Source: Pyrocephalus nanus (taxonomy: Eukaryota > Chordata > Aves > Passeriformes > Tyrannidae). From it: 64,000 nt of DNA. This document shows positions 51,791 to 61,716 of the stretch, piece after piece. Position 1 is the first letter of the stretch. Every line of letters begins with the position of its first letter. Both the position numbers and the translations under genes were made by a program. Under the pieces are notes generated by a model. The model did not search any database. It worked only from the letters and a program-made list of their open reading frames with translations, and was not told the origin of the DNA. The stretch is taken from positions 13,072,709 through 13,136,708 of the forward strand of contig CM076263.1 of assembly GCA_038380795.1 (NCBI GenBank). Direction: 5' to 3'.

Positions 51791-53547
51791 ATCACCATCT
51801 TTCAATCCTACTGGAGTTTTAAGTCTTGTATTTACCAATAAAACCTGTAATGCGATTTTATGCAAGTAACATAAAGTAACACCCATAGGGCAAGCTTTAA
51901 CTGTACTGTGTAACCAGAAAGCTGTTTTCACTCAAGTGTCCTCACCAGCATTTACTCTACCTTATTGAATTTCATCTTATATGAGAGACTCCTATTCTCA
52001 TATTGCCTCAGCATTCTACAAAGTAAAGAGATGTGCCTGCTTAATACCAAGAGGGTGTTGTATACCATACACGTGTGTGTGAAGTTTCTACCACAAGTTG
52101 TTGCAAGAGACCTTCCGAATTGAAAATCCTGGCAATCAAAAGACACAGACCATCTCTACGCTACAACAGCATCTATATATATGACTTCATCCTGAAAAGC
52201 ATGAGGCAAGAGGATTTAGAATAAAGTGCCTGCTATTTAGCATGTGCTGACTAGTTTTATGTGTCATTAAAACATTTAACACAACTGCAAATGCCTACTC
52301 ATAATTAAACACTTTTTAGGTTCTTAACTGCTAAAATGAAACCTTGTTGGTTAACTATAAAATTCATTAAACTAATTTTATCATTAAACAAATTAGAAAT
52401 CCCTGATCCCCAATTTTTATTTATATTATGCTGATAGTGAGTCATGCTATCTAATGCTGTGAAAAAGTAAGTGAACACCATCTAATAGAAACTTCTCTTC
52501 TGAGTGTTATATTTAATTCAAAGCATAGACAGCTCAGCAGGAGTCTTTCTCTTGTATTCAATTAAATTGCTCTTAAGTGCTTTTCTACTTATGCAGCACC
52601 TTAATGTAGTTGAAAATTATACACTGTTTTTCCTATGCAGTTCTACAAGTTTCATTCTCATAGGCAAGCACTTATTTAAGTCTTTCTTCCTTTCTACAGA
52701 AAATCTTTGGCTGCCCTCCATTGTAAACCTAAAGAATTTGAATTCCTTATGCACTAGACATGAAAAGATTTCCTTCCCATTCTCCTACAAGAACATTTTT
52801 AATGGCTACTTCTCATATTTAGTGTGTAGGCCTATTTGGTTCATGAGGTTTTTAAATTAATTACTGATTAATTTTTTCTGACTCTCTGTGCCCTCTGCTA
52901 CAATTGCAATATATCTCAGTTAAAATTCTGTTCTAGTACATATCCTGTCCTTTTTGACTTTCTCATAATTAAAGTGTTTTTGGCTGACAATATACAGAAT
53001 AATAAACAGATACATTATCAAGTGATTTAAACTTCCCATTATTCCTCCCTGATATTAATTTCTGACAAATATATTCTTTTCCATTCTTTTCAGCTGGAAA
53101 AAATACAAATTAATAGTTAAAAAAAGGGCTCCCTTTATCTGTACCAAGATTAAATGAGACAGAGTAAAAAAACTGACTTAAAAATTTACTAACAGTTAAA
53201 ATGATGAAAATATTGTTGATTCTATTTCTTTGTATACTGTGTTAATTATTGATTTAAATAAATTAGTTCACTAGAAGTTGAATAAAAAAAATTTCATATC
53301 ACATACTGAACAAATGTGAGATGAACTTTGTTTAGCTTTAAGCACTTTCATTGTATAATGAAGAATCCATATGTTTTACAGGGAAAATGTTTATTTCACT
53401 TGTCATTACATCAATAATCTGTCATATATACTTTGTCTAATTCCTAAGGACATTTGTTCATAACACAAAACCCACTGTTCGTAAAGTTAGCAATAATCTA
53501 CTAACCATGAAATATAACTGGTAACCAAACAAGGAACAAGTCATATA
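51791..53547. other. AT-rich unique DNA, no gene recognised
   Basis: No recognisable gene or repeat. The plus-strand frame at 52504-52860 (118 codons, hydrophobic) lies in T-rich DNA, where such Phe/Leu-rich frames arise by chance; no homology is recognised. Confidence 0.65.
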
Positions 53548-53834
53548 ATCACAGAATCACAGAATAGGTCAGGTTGGAAGGGACCACAGTGGATCAGCTG
53601 GTCAAACCTCCCTTCAGATACTGACAGACATTGATGAGGTCCACTCTCAGCCCTGCCTTCTTGAGGCTGAACAGGCCCAGCTCACTCAGCCTTTCCTCGT
53701 AAGAGAAATGCTCCAGTCCCTTAGCCATCTTTGTTGTCCCCCACTGGACCTGCTCCAGGAGCTCCATTTCTATTGTACTGAGGAGCCCAGAACTGGACAC
53801 AGAATCCAGGTGAGGCCTCACCAGGGCTGAGTGC
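53548..53834 (-). repeat. CR1 LINE, minus strand, internally deleted
   Basis: The plus strand starts ATCACAGAATCACAGAATAGG and TTGGAAGGGACC (CR1 3' end reversed), and reaches CAAACCTCC by 53611. It then jumps directly to CTTCAGATACTGACAGACATTGATGAGGTCC, which normally lies a few hundred bases further in, within ORF2. From there it follows the RT C-terminus, with minus-strand residues GLEHFSYEERLSELGLFSLKK and MHSALVRPHLD. The part between, covering the end of ORF2 and the start of the 3' untranslated region, is missing. The join lies in a CCTCCCTT stretch (53607-53614) that both sides of the missing piece would share in the consensus, so a microhomology deletion is likely. Confidence 0.92.
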
Positions 53835-55653
53835 AAATTATATATAATTTGAGAGAACTCATATCCAATAATCCCCTATAAAGAATTCTTCTCTTGCTGT
53901 TTATCAAGATAGATGGAGTTGATTATTCTGTATTTGTAACCTAAAGTTCAGTTTTCAGTATTGTTAATTAAGATTTTTAAAGTTTAACTCTTGAAAGTCT
54001 AGAGTATTCAAATCCAGCAAAACAGTCACACACATAAAAAGGTTTCATTGTTCCATTAGTCCTAGTATCACCTATTGTGATATCACACGAAATAAGTCTA
54101 GTTAAAGTTTCAGTCTTCCACATAAACATACACTTAGGCTCACTGAGGAGTCAGGTGTGTCCACTCACCTGAGGATCAAACTTTAGGATCAAACCTGTAA
54201 ACAGTGTATCTACTTTAAAAGTGCATGAATTATGTGGGAATGAACACCAGCTTTTGTTATGGCTTTTGATCATTCTAATTTGTTTACCATGTATTGATAT
54301 GTGAAGTCCTCTCAGTAAGATACCAACATTCCTCTTTTACCTGGCATGATCGTCTTTTCTCTTCTTGAAATGTGATCTTCCCAATAAGAGACTCCAATCT
54401 CTTCCATGCAGAGACTGGGATTACATGGAGAAGTGGTAAAGGCTATGAAATAATCAAAAAGGGAGAAGGAAGTTTGAGCTCCTCTGCAGAGATACAGGCA
54501 CATTTACACGTTTGCACTTTATCAAAGATAAATATAACTCCACAGCTTTGACAAAGGAATGACCCAAGATTTAGACCTTGGTCTGTCTGGTACCAAGGAA
54601 GGGGCTAAATCTGACACTTAGACATATGTTGATATAGCCATGATCTTCTAAGGCTTCCCTTAACTTGAAGATAACAGCAGAAATCATTGTACTACATCCA
54701 TATCCATATGCAGAAAGCCCCTCCATGGCAGCAACAGGCTGAAGGGCACAAAAAACTGCAGAACTGAGGAAAGACCTACTTTTCACAGCATCCCAAGATT
54801 ATTTGGGAGGATAAGAAGAAATCACTTACTCATATGGAAGAATTGTAAAGGTAAAAACATTGGAATATATCACTGGATTAGGACTAATATGAAATGGAAA
54901 GTATTATGTCCTTCTTGCACTCGTAGAGAAAATAGTCAGTGAAAAAACTAGCTATCAGTTTTAGGCAGAAGCACCTGCCTGTTTTTAAACATAGAAAGGT
55001 TCTGGAATTAAAGGCTTTTTACGGGAATGGTTGCTTAGTTTTGAACAATATATCATCAATGTGGACTACATTCATTAAAATTCACATTTCATTAGCACTG
55101 TAACAAATTTTAGAACAGAGTCTTAACACTTTGTTTCACTTCAGATTAAGTTTGCTCCTCATATGCATCCTAAACTTATTGCAAGAACTTATGCAAATGT
55201 GAAGCATTAAGCACAGAAATGTTCCTTAATGCCATACATAAATCATTCATTTCCTTAATATGGAAAATTCCACATATTCATAGTAGTGCTCAAACATTAT
55301 AGGATATAACTATGAAGATATTCAGTCATACTTAGTGTGTGTAAATTTGCCATCTTGGGAACGGAAGTAAATATTCACCAAGAATGTAGCAATTTAACTT
55401 TTTGTTGTGAGTTGTAGCCTTCAGAACCAAGAAGGAAGTCTCAGGTAATCAAGAAAGGAACAAAAAGGAAAGAGAGAATGTAAGTTACAGGGTAGTACCT
55501 TTCAAATGAGTGAGACATTTAGATGTTAACAAATGTTTCTTCTGTATAGATTTGATATTATAATCTCAGAACAGAGAATTTGAGGAACTAGTCTAGAGAC
55601 TCCAAACCCCCACTTGTCACTGTTAACAGAAAAAAAACCAACATTCAGAGTAG
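53835..55653. other. AT-rich unique DNA, no gene recognised
   Basis: No recognisable coding, RNA or interspersed-repeat feature. Short frames such as the minus-strand one at 54571-54786 show no known motif. Confidence 0.65.
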
Positions 55654-55790
55654 CCACAGAATATTCTGACTTGGAATGGACCAAAAGCGATCATCAAGTC
55701 AAACTCCTAAGTGAATGGCCCATACAAATGGCACATATCAAACCCACAACCTTGGCATTAATAGCATGCTCTAACCTACTGAGCTAATGT
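55654..55790 (-). repeat. tRNA-derived SINE with CR1-like 3' tail (TguSINE1-type)
   Basis: Read on the minus strand, the 5' part resembles a tRNA, most like tRNA-Ile: TTAGCTCAGTAGGTTAGAGC contains a full RNA polymerase III A box (TAGCTCAGTAGG, plus-strand 55775-55786). CCAAGGTTGTGGGTTTGAT follows and holds a decayed B box (GGTTTGATATG, about 55734-55744, where GGTTCGANNCC is expected). The anticodon region is degraded. The 3' part (55654-55710) is GACTTGATGATCG, CTTTTGGTCCATTCCAAGTCAGAATATTCTGTGG, a CR1-type tail, which lets the CR1 reverse transcriptase copy such a SINE. Elements of this layout are known from songbird genomes. It is an old copy: no intact tRNA fold is expected and it is not a tRNA gene. 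Confidence 0.82.
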
Positions 55791-58700
55791 TGGCTTCTGT
55801 AGACATGGATGACTTATCATCTAGCCTTCTAAATTCATGCCGTTCAAGAATCATATTCAGCATTTATGGAAAATGTCTTTCTATATAGACAAATGGGGAA
55901 AAGATGACTCCCACATCTCTTTCCAGCCCCTGTGGTTCATACTGCCGAACTTAAACAAGGAAAGTTTCTTGATCGAGAAATTAAAAAAAACTAACTTCTT
56001 TGGATTAATTACAAATCATTTAGGAGGGGTTAATCCTTCATTATGGCTGACAGTGGATTTGATACCTCTGGTTTCACACCAGTTTGATACATCTATAGCT
56101 AACTGAGCCAGGATTTGACCCAGGAATTGATCCATTCTTCATTATGAGAAGCACTCTTTATCTTCAATTTCCCCATGTCCATTGCGAACATATTCATTAA
56201 ACTTCCCTGATTACCATTCTACTTTCACCCAACCATTCTGCTTTTTTTTGTAGTTTGCAGGATTACTTATCTTTTCCCTTCCACTTCTTTTCCTTTACTT
56301 TCTTAGCCGTCTAACAATACTCCATCGTCATTTCACTTGTGGATAAGGGCTCATTGTTTTCCACTCAGACGCAGACTTGCTTTCCGAAAACAGTTTGGAT
56401 TTCCAATCTCTTCCAGTCTACTTTAGCATTAAAATTTCCCTTACTCACTGTCTTCATGTGGTTTCTCTCCTATAGAAATGACTTGCTCTCAGGAGAGCAC
56501 GTTGTGCCGCAGCACCTTTTTCAGCTGCGTCACTACAGCATCATAGTCTGGGACCGGTTTTCCATCTTGCGGTTCACCCATTTTAGTTCCTCTGCCCGCT
56601 CTGAATTCTCAACAAGAAGATTTTTTTTTTTCTCCTTTCTTAACTGTGGGGATTAAGGGATCACAATATTCCAGTTATTTGTGGCTTGGCTTTCACTCTC
56701 TATTTCTCTCATTTTACAATGTTGCTCTCCCACCAGTTCAAACTTCTAAGGTAGTTAGTTCTCTCAAGCTACAGAGCCAAGGAAAAGAAAAAAAAAAACA
56801 CACACACACAAAGAAAAAATATTTTCTTTCTACTATATTCTGTTCTCCTTTAAATCTATTGTATGTGAAGAGTCACTTTTCCACTTGGCAGTTAGAGAGA
56901 TGCCACTATATACTAATTATTTTTTTATCCATAAACACAAAAAAGGAAAGAGTGAAAGGGACATGGCCCCTTCTACCTCAGTCCAGCCTGTGCATTAAGC
57001 TTTACTTAGTGACATTTTTTCTACTCAATGAATCTGGATTTTTGTCAACTGCATCAACTGTATAGGATACTCCCCATGAAAGAAGATAGTAGGGAGGTAA
57101 ATTTAAGCACTGAAGTTTTTTCCAAATGTATTAATCATTATATACCATTGTTATTACATATGGATTACACCTTTATATTTCAGCATTTTTACAAGAAGTT
57201 GTTTAAAGACATTCAGCAATTACTAATGTGGAGGCAATTACTAAGTCAGGAAACTCTCCATCTATACTGGATTTAGTATAAACCTTGAGTTCATTATGAC
57301 AGTATATGCTCCATAAATATAATGAAGAGCCACAGGTTTCACACGTTTTCTCCATAAGAGCTAATTCTAAAATGTAGTGATTCACCTTTACTAGAAAACC
57401 AACTGTAATGCTTCCGAAAAACCTAGTTTTGACTTAACAAAATGAAGACATCTAGGTTCATACAGTTCCTGGAGATGATACTGTCTAGAACTGATGCAGC
57501 CTCAGCTGTTTTGGCAGCTTTTCAGTCTGATTAGAGATATTCAGGGGGAAACAGCACTAGGTGAACATCAAGTTTGTGGAAGTCAAAAGCAGACTCTAAT
57601 TTCTGTGATACAAAGCAGATATCAAACAGTTTTCAACCTAATGATAAACAATTAACTGTGGAATTGCTTTTATAGAGCTTGAAAGCCTAAATATTGCCAA
57701 TCTACTACAGCAAATTCCATGAATTTATCTAGCATTCTGATGTAATTTTACTTTTCTCAACAATCAATACAATCTACTGTGGTAACACAGCCACACTACT
57801 TCAGAGAGACGGATGCATTCTGTTTGTTACTCTTAAATATTAAAAGCTGTGCATTTTATGGTGGCTTACGGCCCTGTTTAAATGACACAGATGTTCTCCA
57901 TGTTTACCTGACGCATTCAATCTGCTCAAATGCACGATGAAGAATTCAAATTGAGACCTTGAGGATTCCACCCTCAAAGTGGACTCTATCCCTGGAGCAC
58001 ATGCACTTACACAGTTAATGTACAGCAATAAACCCCTTCCAACCAGTCACATTTCTCCCTTGGCTTCAATGAAGATTGGATCATACCCTTAAATATAATC
58101 AGTTACAGAAACTGTAGTCTATAATCATGAATAATAACAATGAGTGCAGCAGGGATAGCCGTACAGATGCAGCTACTCAGCCAGTCAGAAAGACCATGTT
58201 CCTTCATGGGGAGTCAAAACATACACACATTTCCTTGATGAATTGTGGGACATTGCTGACATTTCTTACAGGAACAAAATGCAGAGGACACAGTGACTGC
58301 TACACCACAAGTAAATATGAAAATAGTGATTACCTCATCACCAAAGCTTCTAGTTTTTTGCTTGTCATGCTTGCAGCCTATAAAATGCTCTTTAAAGCAC
58401 TTTACTTCATTTTCTCTCTGAGGCATGAAATGATGCCTAGAAAAACCTCAACAACTTTTTCAGTCCAAAGATTATTTCCTGAATTTAGGTAAGCTGTGAA
58501 CTATAATACATTTAAGAACAAAAGAAGAGAGCTACACATCATAAATGAATATGCATAAAGGAACAAAGTTTTTCATGCTACAAATTATTTTCCTCATTTA
58601 TAATCAGTTTGTCAAGGTCAGAAGAAGATACTCTTTCCTACAAGATACAAAAAATTTCCAGGCACCTACAAAGTAAACTGCATGTGGTCTTTTCAGAAAA

Positions 58701-59233
58701 TTGTATTGGATGTGAAAACAATTTCAGAATCAATGATTTCTGTTGTGGCACTGTTGTTTTTAAAAAGCAGGACAAATCTGGCATTTTATGTTACTATTTT
58801 GATTTTCTCATACTTTCAGTACATGCTGGCATAGGGAAATAAAATTCCTTTCTTTCCAGTACCCACAATCTTTCATACCTTTGAAATGTACTTTTTCCAT
58901 TTTTCAAGAAATGGCAGTTTGATATTGCCAGTTATAAAGCAAAGAGTATTTCATGGGTTTTAAACTTGCCTGACAATCTTGCAACATTTAGAACTGAAAT
59001 AGATAATGGGAAGGCCTTAATCATCATCCAGCAAGCTTTCCCACTGTAATGTAGTTCCACACGCTCTCACTGTACTCACCTTCCTTAAGCAGCATCACTG
59101 GCTTATGCCAGACTGAAATGTGTATGAATTTATAGTACCTGTTTTCTCTTCTGAGAAATATTTTTGGACTTGGTACTGATTAAACCACAGCTGTGAATTT
59201 TACTTGTTCTAAAAAGGCCCTATATGTGTGACA
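55791..59233. other. AT-rich DNA, no confirmed gene; CpG-dense patch inside
   Basis: No gene recognised. It contains a (CA)6 repeat at 56799-56810 inside an A-rich stretch, and the CpG-dense patch at 56489-56606 listed separately. The plus-strand frames at 56339-56656, 56646-57065 and 58127-58492 (105 to 139 codons) have no recognisable domains. Confidence 0.6.
56489..56606 (-). other. CpG-dense patch with a 30-codon Kozak-type small frame
   Basis: Six CpG dinucleotides fall within about 115 bases, in surroundings where CpG is rare. On the minus strand an ATG at 56579-56581 has A at -3 and G at +4, a good start context. It opens a 30-codon frame to a TGA at 56489-56491, with gene-like, GC-ending codons (motif PDYDAVVTQLKKVLRHNVLS). 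The same frame extends nine or so codons upstream of the ATG before a stop. I know no family it matches. Two other frames are also open here, as expected when G+C rises. It may be a remnant of a retrocopy or transposon, a short exon, or chance. Confidence 0.18.
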
Positions 59234-59390
59234 GTAGAGCAGCACTGGAGCAGGCAACCAAAGTAGTTGTGGAATCTCCGTCCCTGCAGGTTTTTCAGAC
59301 TTGGCCAGACAAAGCTGACCTAATGTTAATGATAGTCTTCCTTGGTGCACAGAGTTCGATACGAAACCTTGAGAGGTCCAAACACATTCC
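59234..59390 (+). repeat. CR1 LINE, diverged fragment, plus strand
   Basis: Recognisable CR1 blocks are GCAGCACTGGAGCAGG, AGTTGTGGAATCTCCGTCCCTGCAGGTTTTTCAGACTTGGCCAGACAAAGCTGACCTAAT and, weakly, CTTGAGAGGTCC. They correspond to the end of ORF2 (the GTGGAGTCTCC...GGAG.TTTTCAA region) and the start of the 3' untranslated part. The true 3' end with ATTCTATG repeats is not recognisable after about 59390. It is more diverged than the 33 and 45 kb copies. Frames on the opposite strand (59180-59476) are shadows. Confidence 0.75.
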
Positions 59391-59959
59391 CATGGCCTGT
59401 GGTCTGAGGTACTGAAATAAAGCTGGAAAGTACTCACTGCCTGTGTAGACAGACAGTCTTGGTGTTTACCTCCCAAATCTGCTCTATCCTTTCAATGCAG
59501 GTTTTCAAAGTACTCCACAGATAGCAAAAGGGAAAGTCCTTTATTAATGTAACCACACAAAACTGAGGCTTTGCAGAATATAATTTTAGTGGGGAAATGA
59601 TGACCCAGCTGCATAGGGAACACTTGGTACATGGATATTCAGGACGCAGTCTAACTTCATAGGCACCTCAGACCTTGTGCTGGGGAGCAAGAGGAATACA
59701 TGAAGAAAACAAAAAGAAAACATCACTGATAGAACAGGATGCATAAAGGCAGACCTGCTCTAAAATATTAATGATACTTACAGAATATGCCACTGTAACA
59801 GATCCGTTTTCACACTGTAATTGAGGAAGTATTAGATTATTTCTAATGTAAAATGAAAGTGAAGATTATGGTCATGAGACAGGAAAGTATTAAGGTCTTT
59901 CTGCGTGACCAGGTGATTTCATGGAGGAGTCTCTTTTCCAGGCTGGATGGTATCCTGTG

Positions 59960-60009
59960 CTAGAAACTATGGTAGTTTCTAGTAGTACTGGTATCTAGAA
60001 ACTATGGTA
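59960..60009. repeat. Short hairpin with one arm copied again downstream
   Basis: CTAGAAACT (59960-59968) and AGTTTCTAG (59974-59982) form a perfect 9-bp inverted repeat with a 5-base loop. The 15-base stretch CTAGAAACTATGGTA at 59960-59974 recurs exactly at 59995-60009. Likely a local slippage or template-switch product. Confidence 0.85.
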
Positions 60010-61089
60010 ATTAATTGTTTGCCCAATGCACCAGGTTTGCCCAGGTGTCAAGGCTATAATGCATTCCAAATAAGGCCAAAGCAATGAAGTTCATTAATAA
60101 TTATGAGCTTCCAAGCCTCATCTTAGCCTGAGAGCCCCAAGGCTCCAGCTAACAGTGCAGAGCTCAGGGCTTAGATTTTCATCTAGATTGTTTTAATAGC
60201 ATAGGAATAACTTAGAGCATCTGAGCAGTCCCAGTTAGGTCCATGCAAGTAGGCACTTAGACATCTGCTTGAACTGACTCACACAAGAGCTAACAACAGA
60301 AACTCTGAGTAAGTACTGAAATAAGACCCTTCCTTTAACAGAATTCTTTGGCAGTTTTCAAAATATCACTACACTGCACCTTTTAAAAGCTTTGTTGAAT
60401 AAATATCTGACAAAATTTATTCTCTGTTCATGCCATTTTTTTCACAGTATGCTAAACAAGTTTAGTGACACTCCATTTGTTTAAAACAATGTGTTTCTCT
60501 ATGCATTTGCTTAACAAATATTAAACTACACTCAGCCACTCTGTGGCTGCACAGGTCATGAACAGAAATTTGCTCCAAATTTTTTAGCCTCTAGATGCAT
60601 CAGTTCTTCTATCATAATAAACTAGCATTTGAATATAACTCCTGTACAATTTGTTGATGTCATAAGCATGAAATTTCCAAAGCATATATTGCAAAGCCCT
60701 GTCAAAAAGATTTAGAACAGTTCTTCACAAACACTAGAATAATATTCTTGATTAATATTTCAGAAAAGTGAATTTCTTTTCAATATCCACTGTTGGGAAA
60801 AAGGACCTGCCTTATTATTTTTTATCTTCTCTAAGTTTAGAATGCTTATGTAACCTTTTAAAGAATAAATCATACAAACCAGTTGATTAAGACAATACCA
60901 CATCCCAGCTGCTCCAAGGTAATAACTATCATTACTCTCATCTTTGACTAAGTGGATTTACACTGTTGTACATATAAACTGCTAAGCAGCAAAATACATA
61001 CTGAAATTTGTGGTAAAATCTGCTATAGAGGGATACTGTATGTGAGAAACATATTTTCATTACAGAAGAAACAGTATTTGGAGTGTCAG

Positions 61090-61336
61090 AAAAAAAAAAA
61101 AAAAGGAAAAAGGAAAAAAAACCAAACAAACTAAAAACCCACAAAACCCAACAACAACAACAGAAAACACAGGACTAGTTGTTACTTCCACAAAAAGAAA
61201 AAACAATAACAAACAAAGAAACAACAACAAAAACCAAATGCAAACCAAACAGGTCCTGATTAGGTAACTAGGCCAGGTCCCTTCCAATACAGGTCTGTCT
61301 GTTAATTAAAAAAAAAAAAAAAAACAAAAACAAAAC
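61090..61336. repeat. A-rich low-complexity region with (AAC)n
   Basis: Poly(A) with GG interruptions is followed by CAAAC, CCAAC and AAC units, a short unique part (61250-61303), then another A run (61307-61324). The unique part contains GGTCCCTTCCAATACAGG, faintly like a CR1 3' end, but too short to assign. No G follows A in much of the block, giving strong strand asymmetry. Confidence 0.75.
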
Positions 61337-61597
61337 CACTAAACACTAAACTTTCCTGTCCAACCAAAAAACTGCAGTAGAAATAAAGAAGCTTGCAAAC
61401 ACTGAAATATTAATATACTAATAGTTCCTTGAGTATTGGAATTGATGTATTGCATTTTCTCCAGTTCAGTGATTCATTTTACTACACATTCCACCGCAGT
61501 CCTCTCTATTTTCTATAGGTTAGTAACCAAGTATGTCTAATAAGGCTGAGCTCTAATCATAGGTAAGTGTGATTTGAGGTGTCAGTACAGAATACTC

Positions 61598-61631
61598 TTG
61601 TGTATTTGCTGGTGGGCCAGCAAATACACAA
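61598..61631. repeat. Perfect 15-bp inverted repeat with 4-base loop
   Basis: TTGTGTATTTGCTGG (61598-61612) and CCAGCAAATACACAA (61617-61631) are exact reverse complements separated by TGGG. There is no U run after it and no gene nearby, so a terminator role is not supported; bacterial-type terminators would not apply in a vertebrate genome. Confidence 0.92.
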
Positions 61632-61684
61632 TAACTTCATTACACATGCAGATGGACAAAGTATTCCTTTAGCCAGTTAGGTCT

Positions 61685-61716
61685 CTGCAGTAACTAGGAA
61701 CTGCAGTATCTAGGAA
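61685..61716. repeat. 16-bp tandem duplication
   Basis: CTGCAGTAACTAGGAA is followed directly by CTGCAGTATCTAGGAA, one mismatch. Local duplication without visible role. Confidence 0.88.

Noticed and set aside
55730..55790. Possible tRNA-Ile gene on the minus strand
   Set aside because: The B box, anticodon arm and acceptor stem are degraded and a CR1-type tail is attached, so it is a SINE remnant and not a functional tRNA.
61270..61293. GGTCCCTTCCAATACAGG-like block resembling a CR1 end
   Set aside because: Too short and surrounded by low-complexity A-rich DNA; not enough to call an element.
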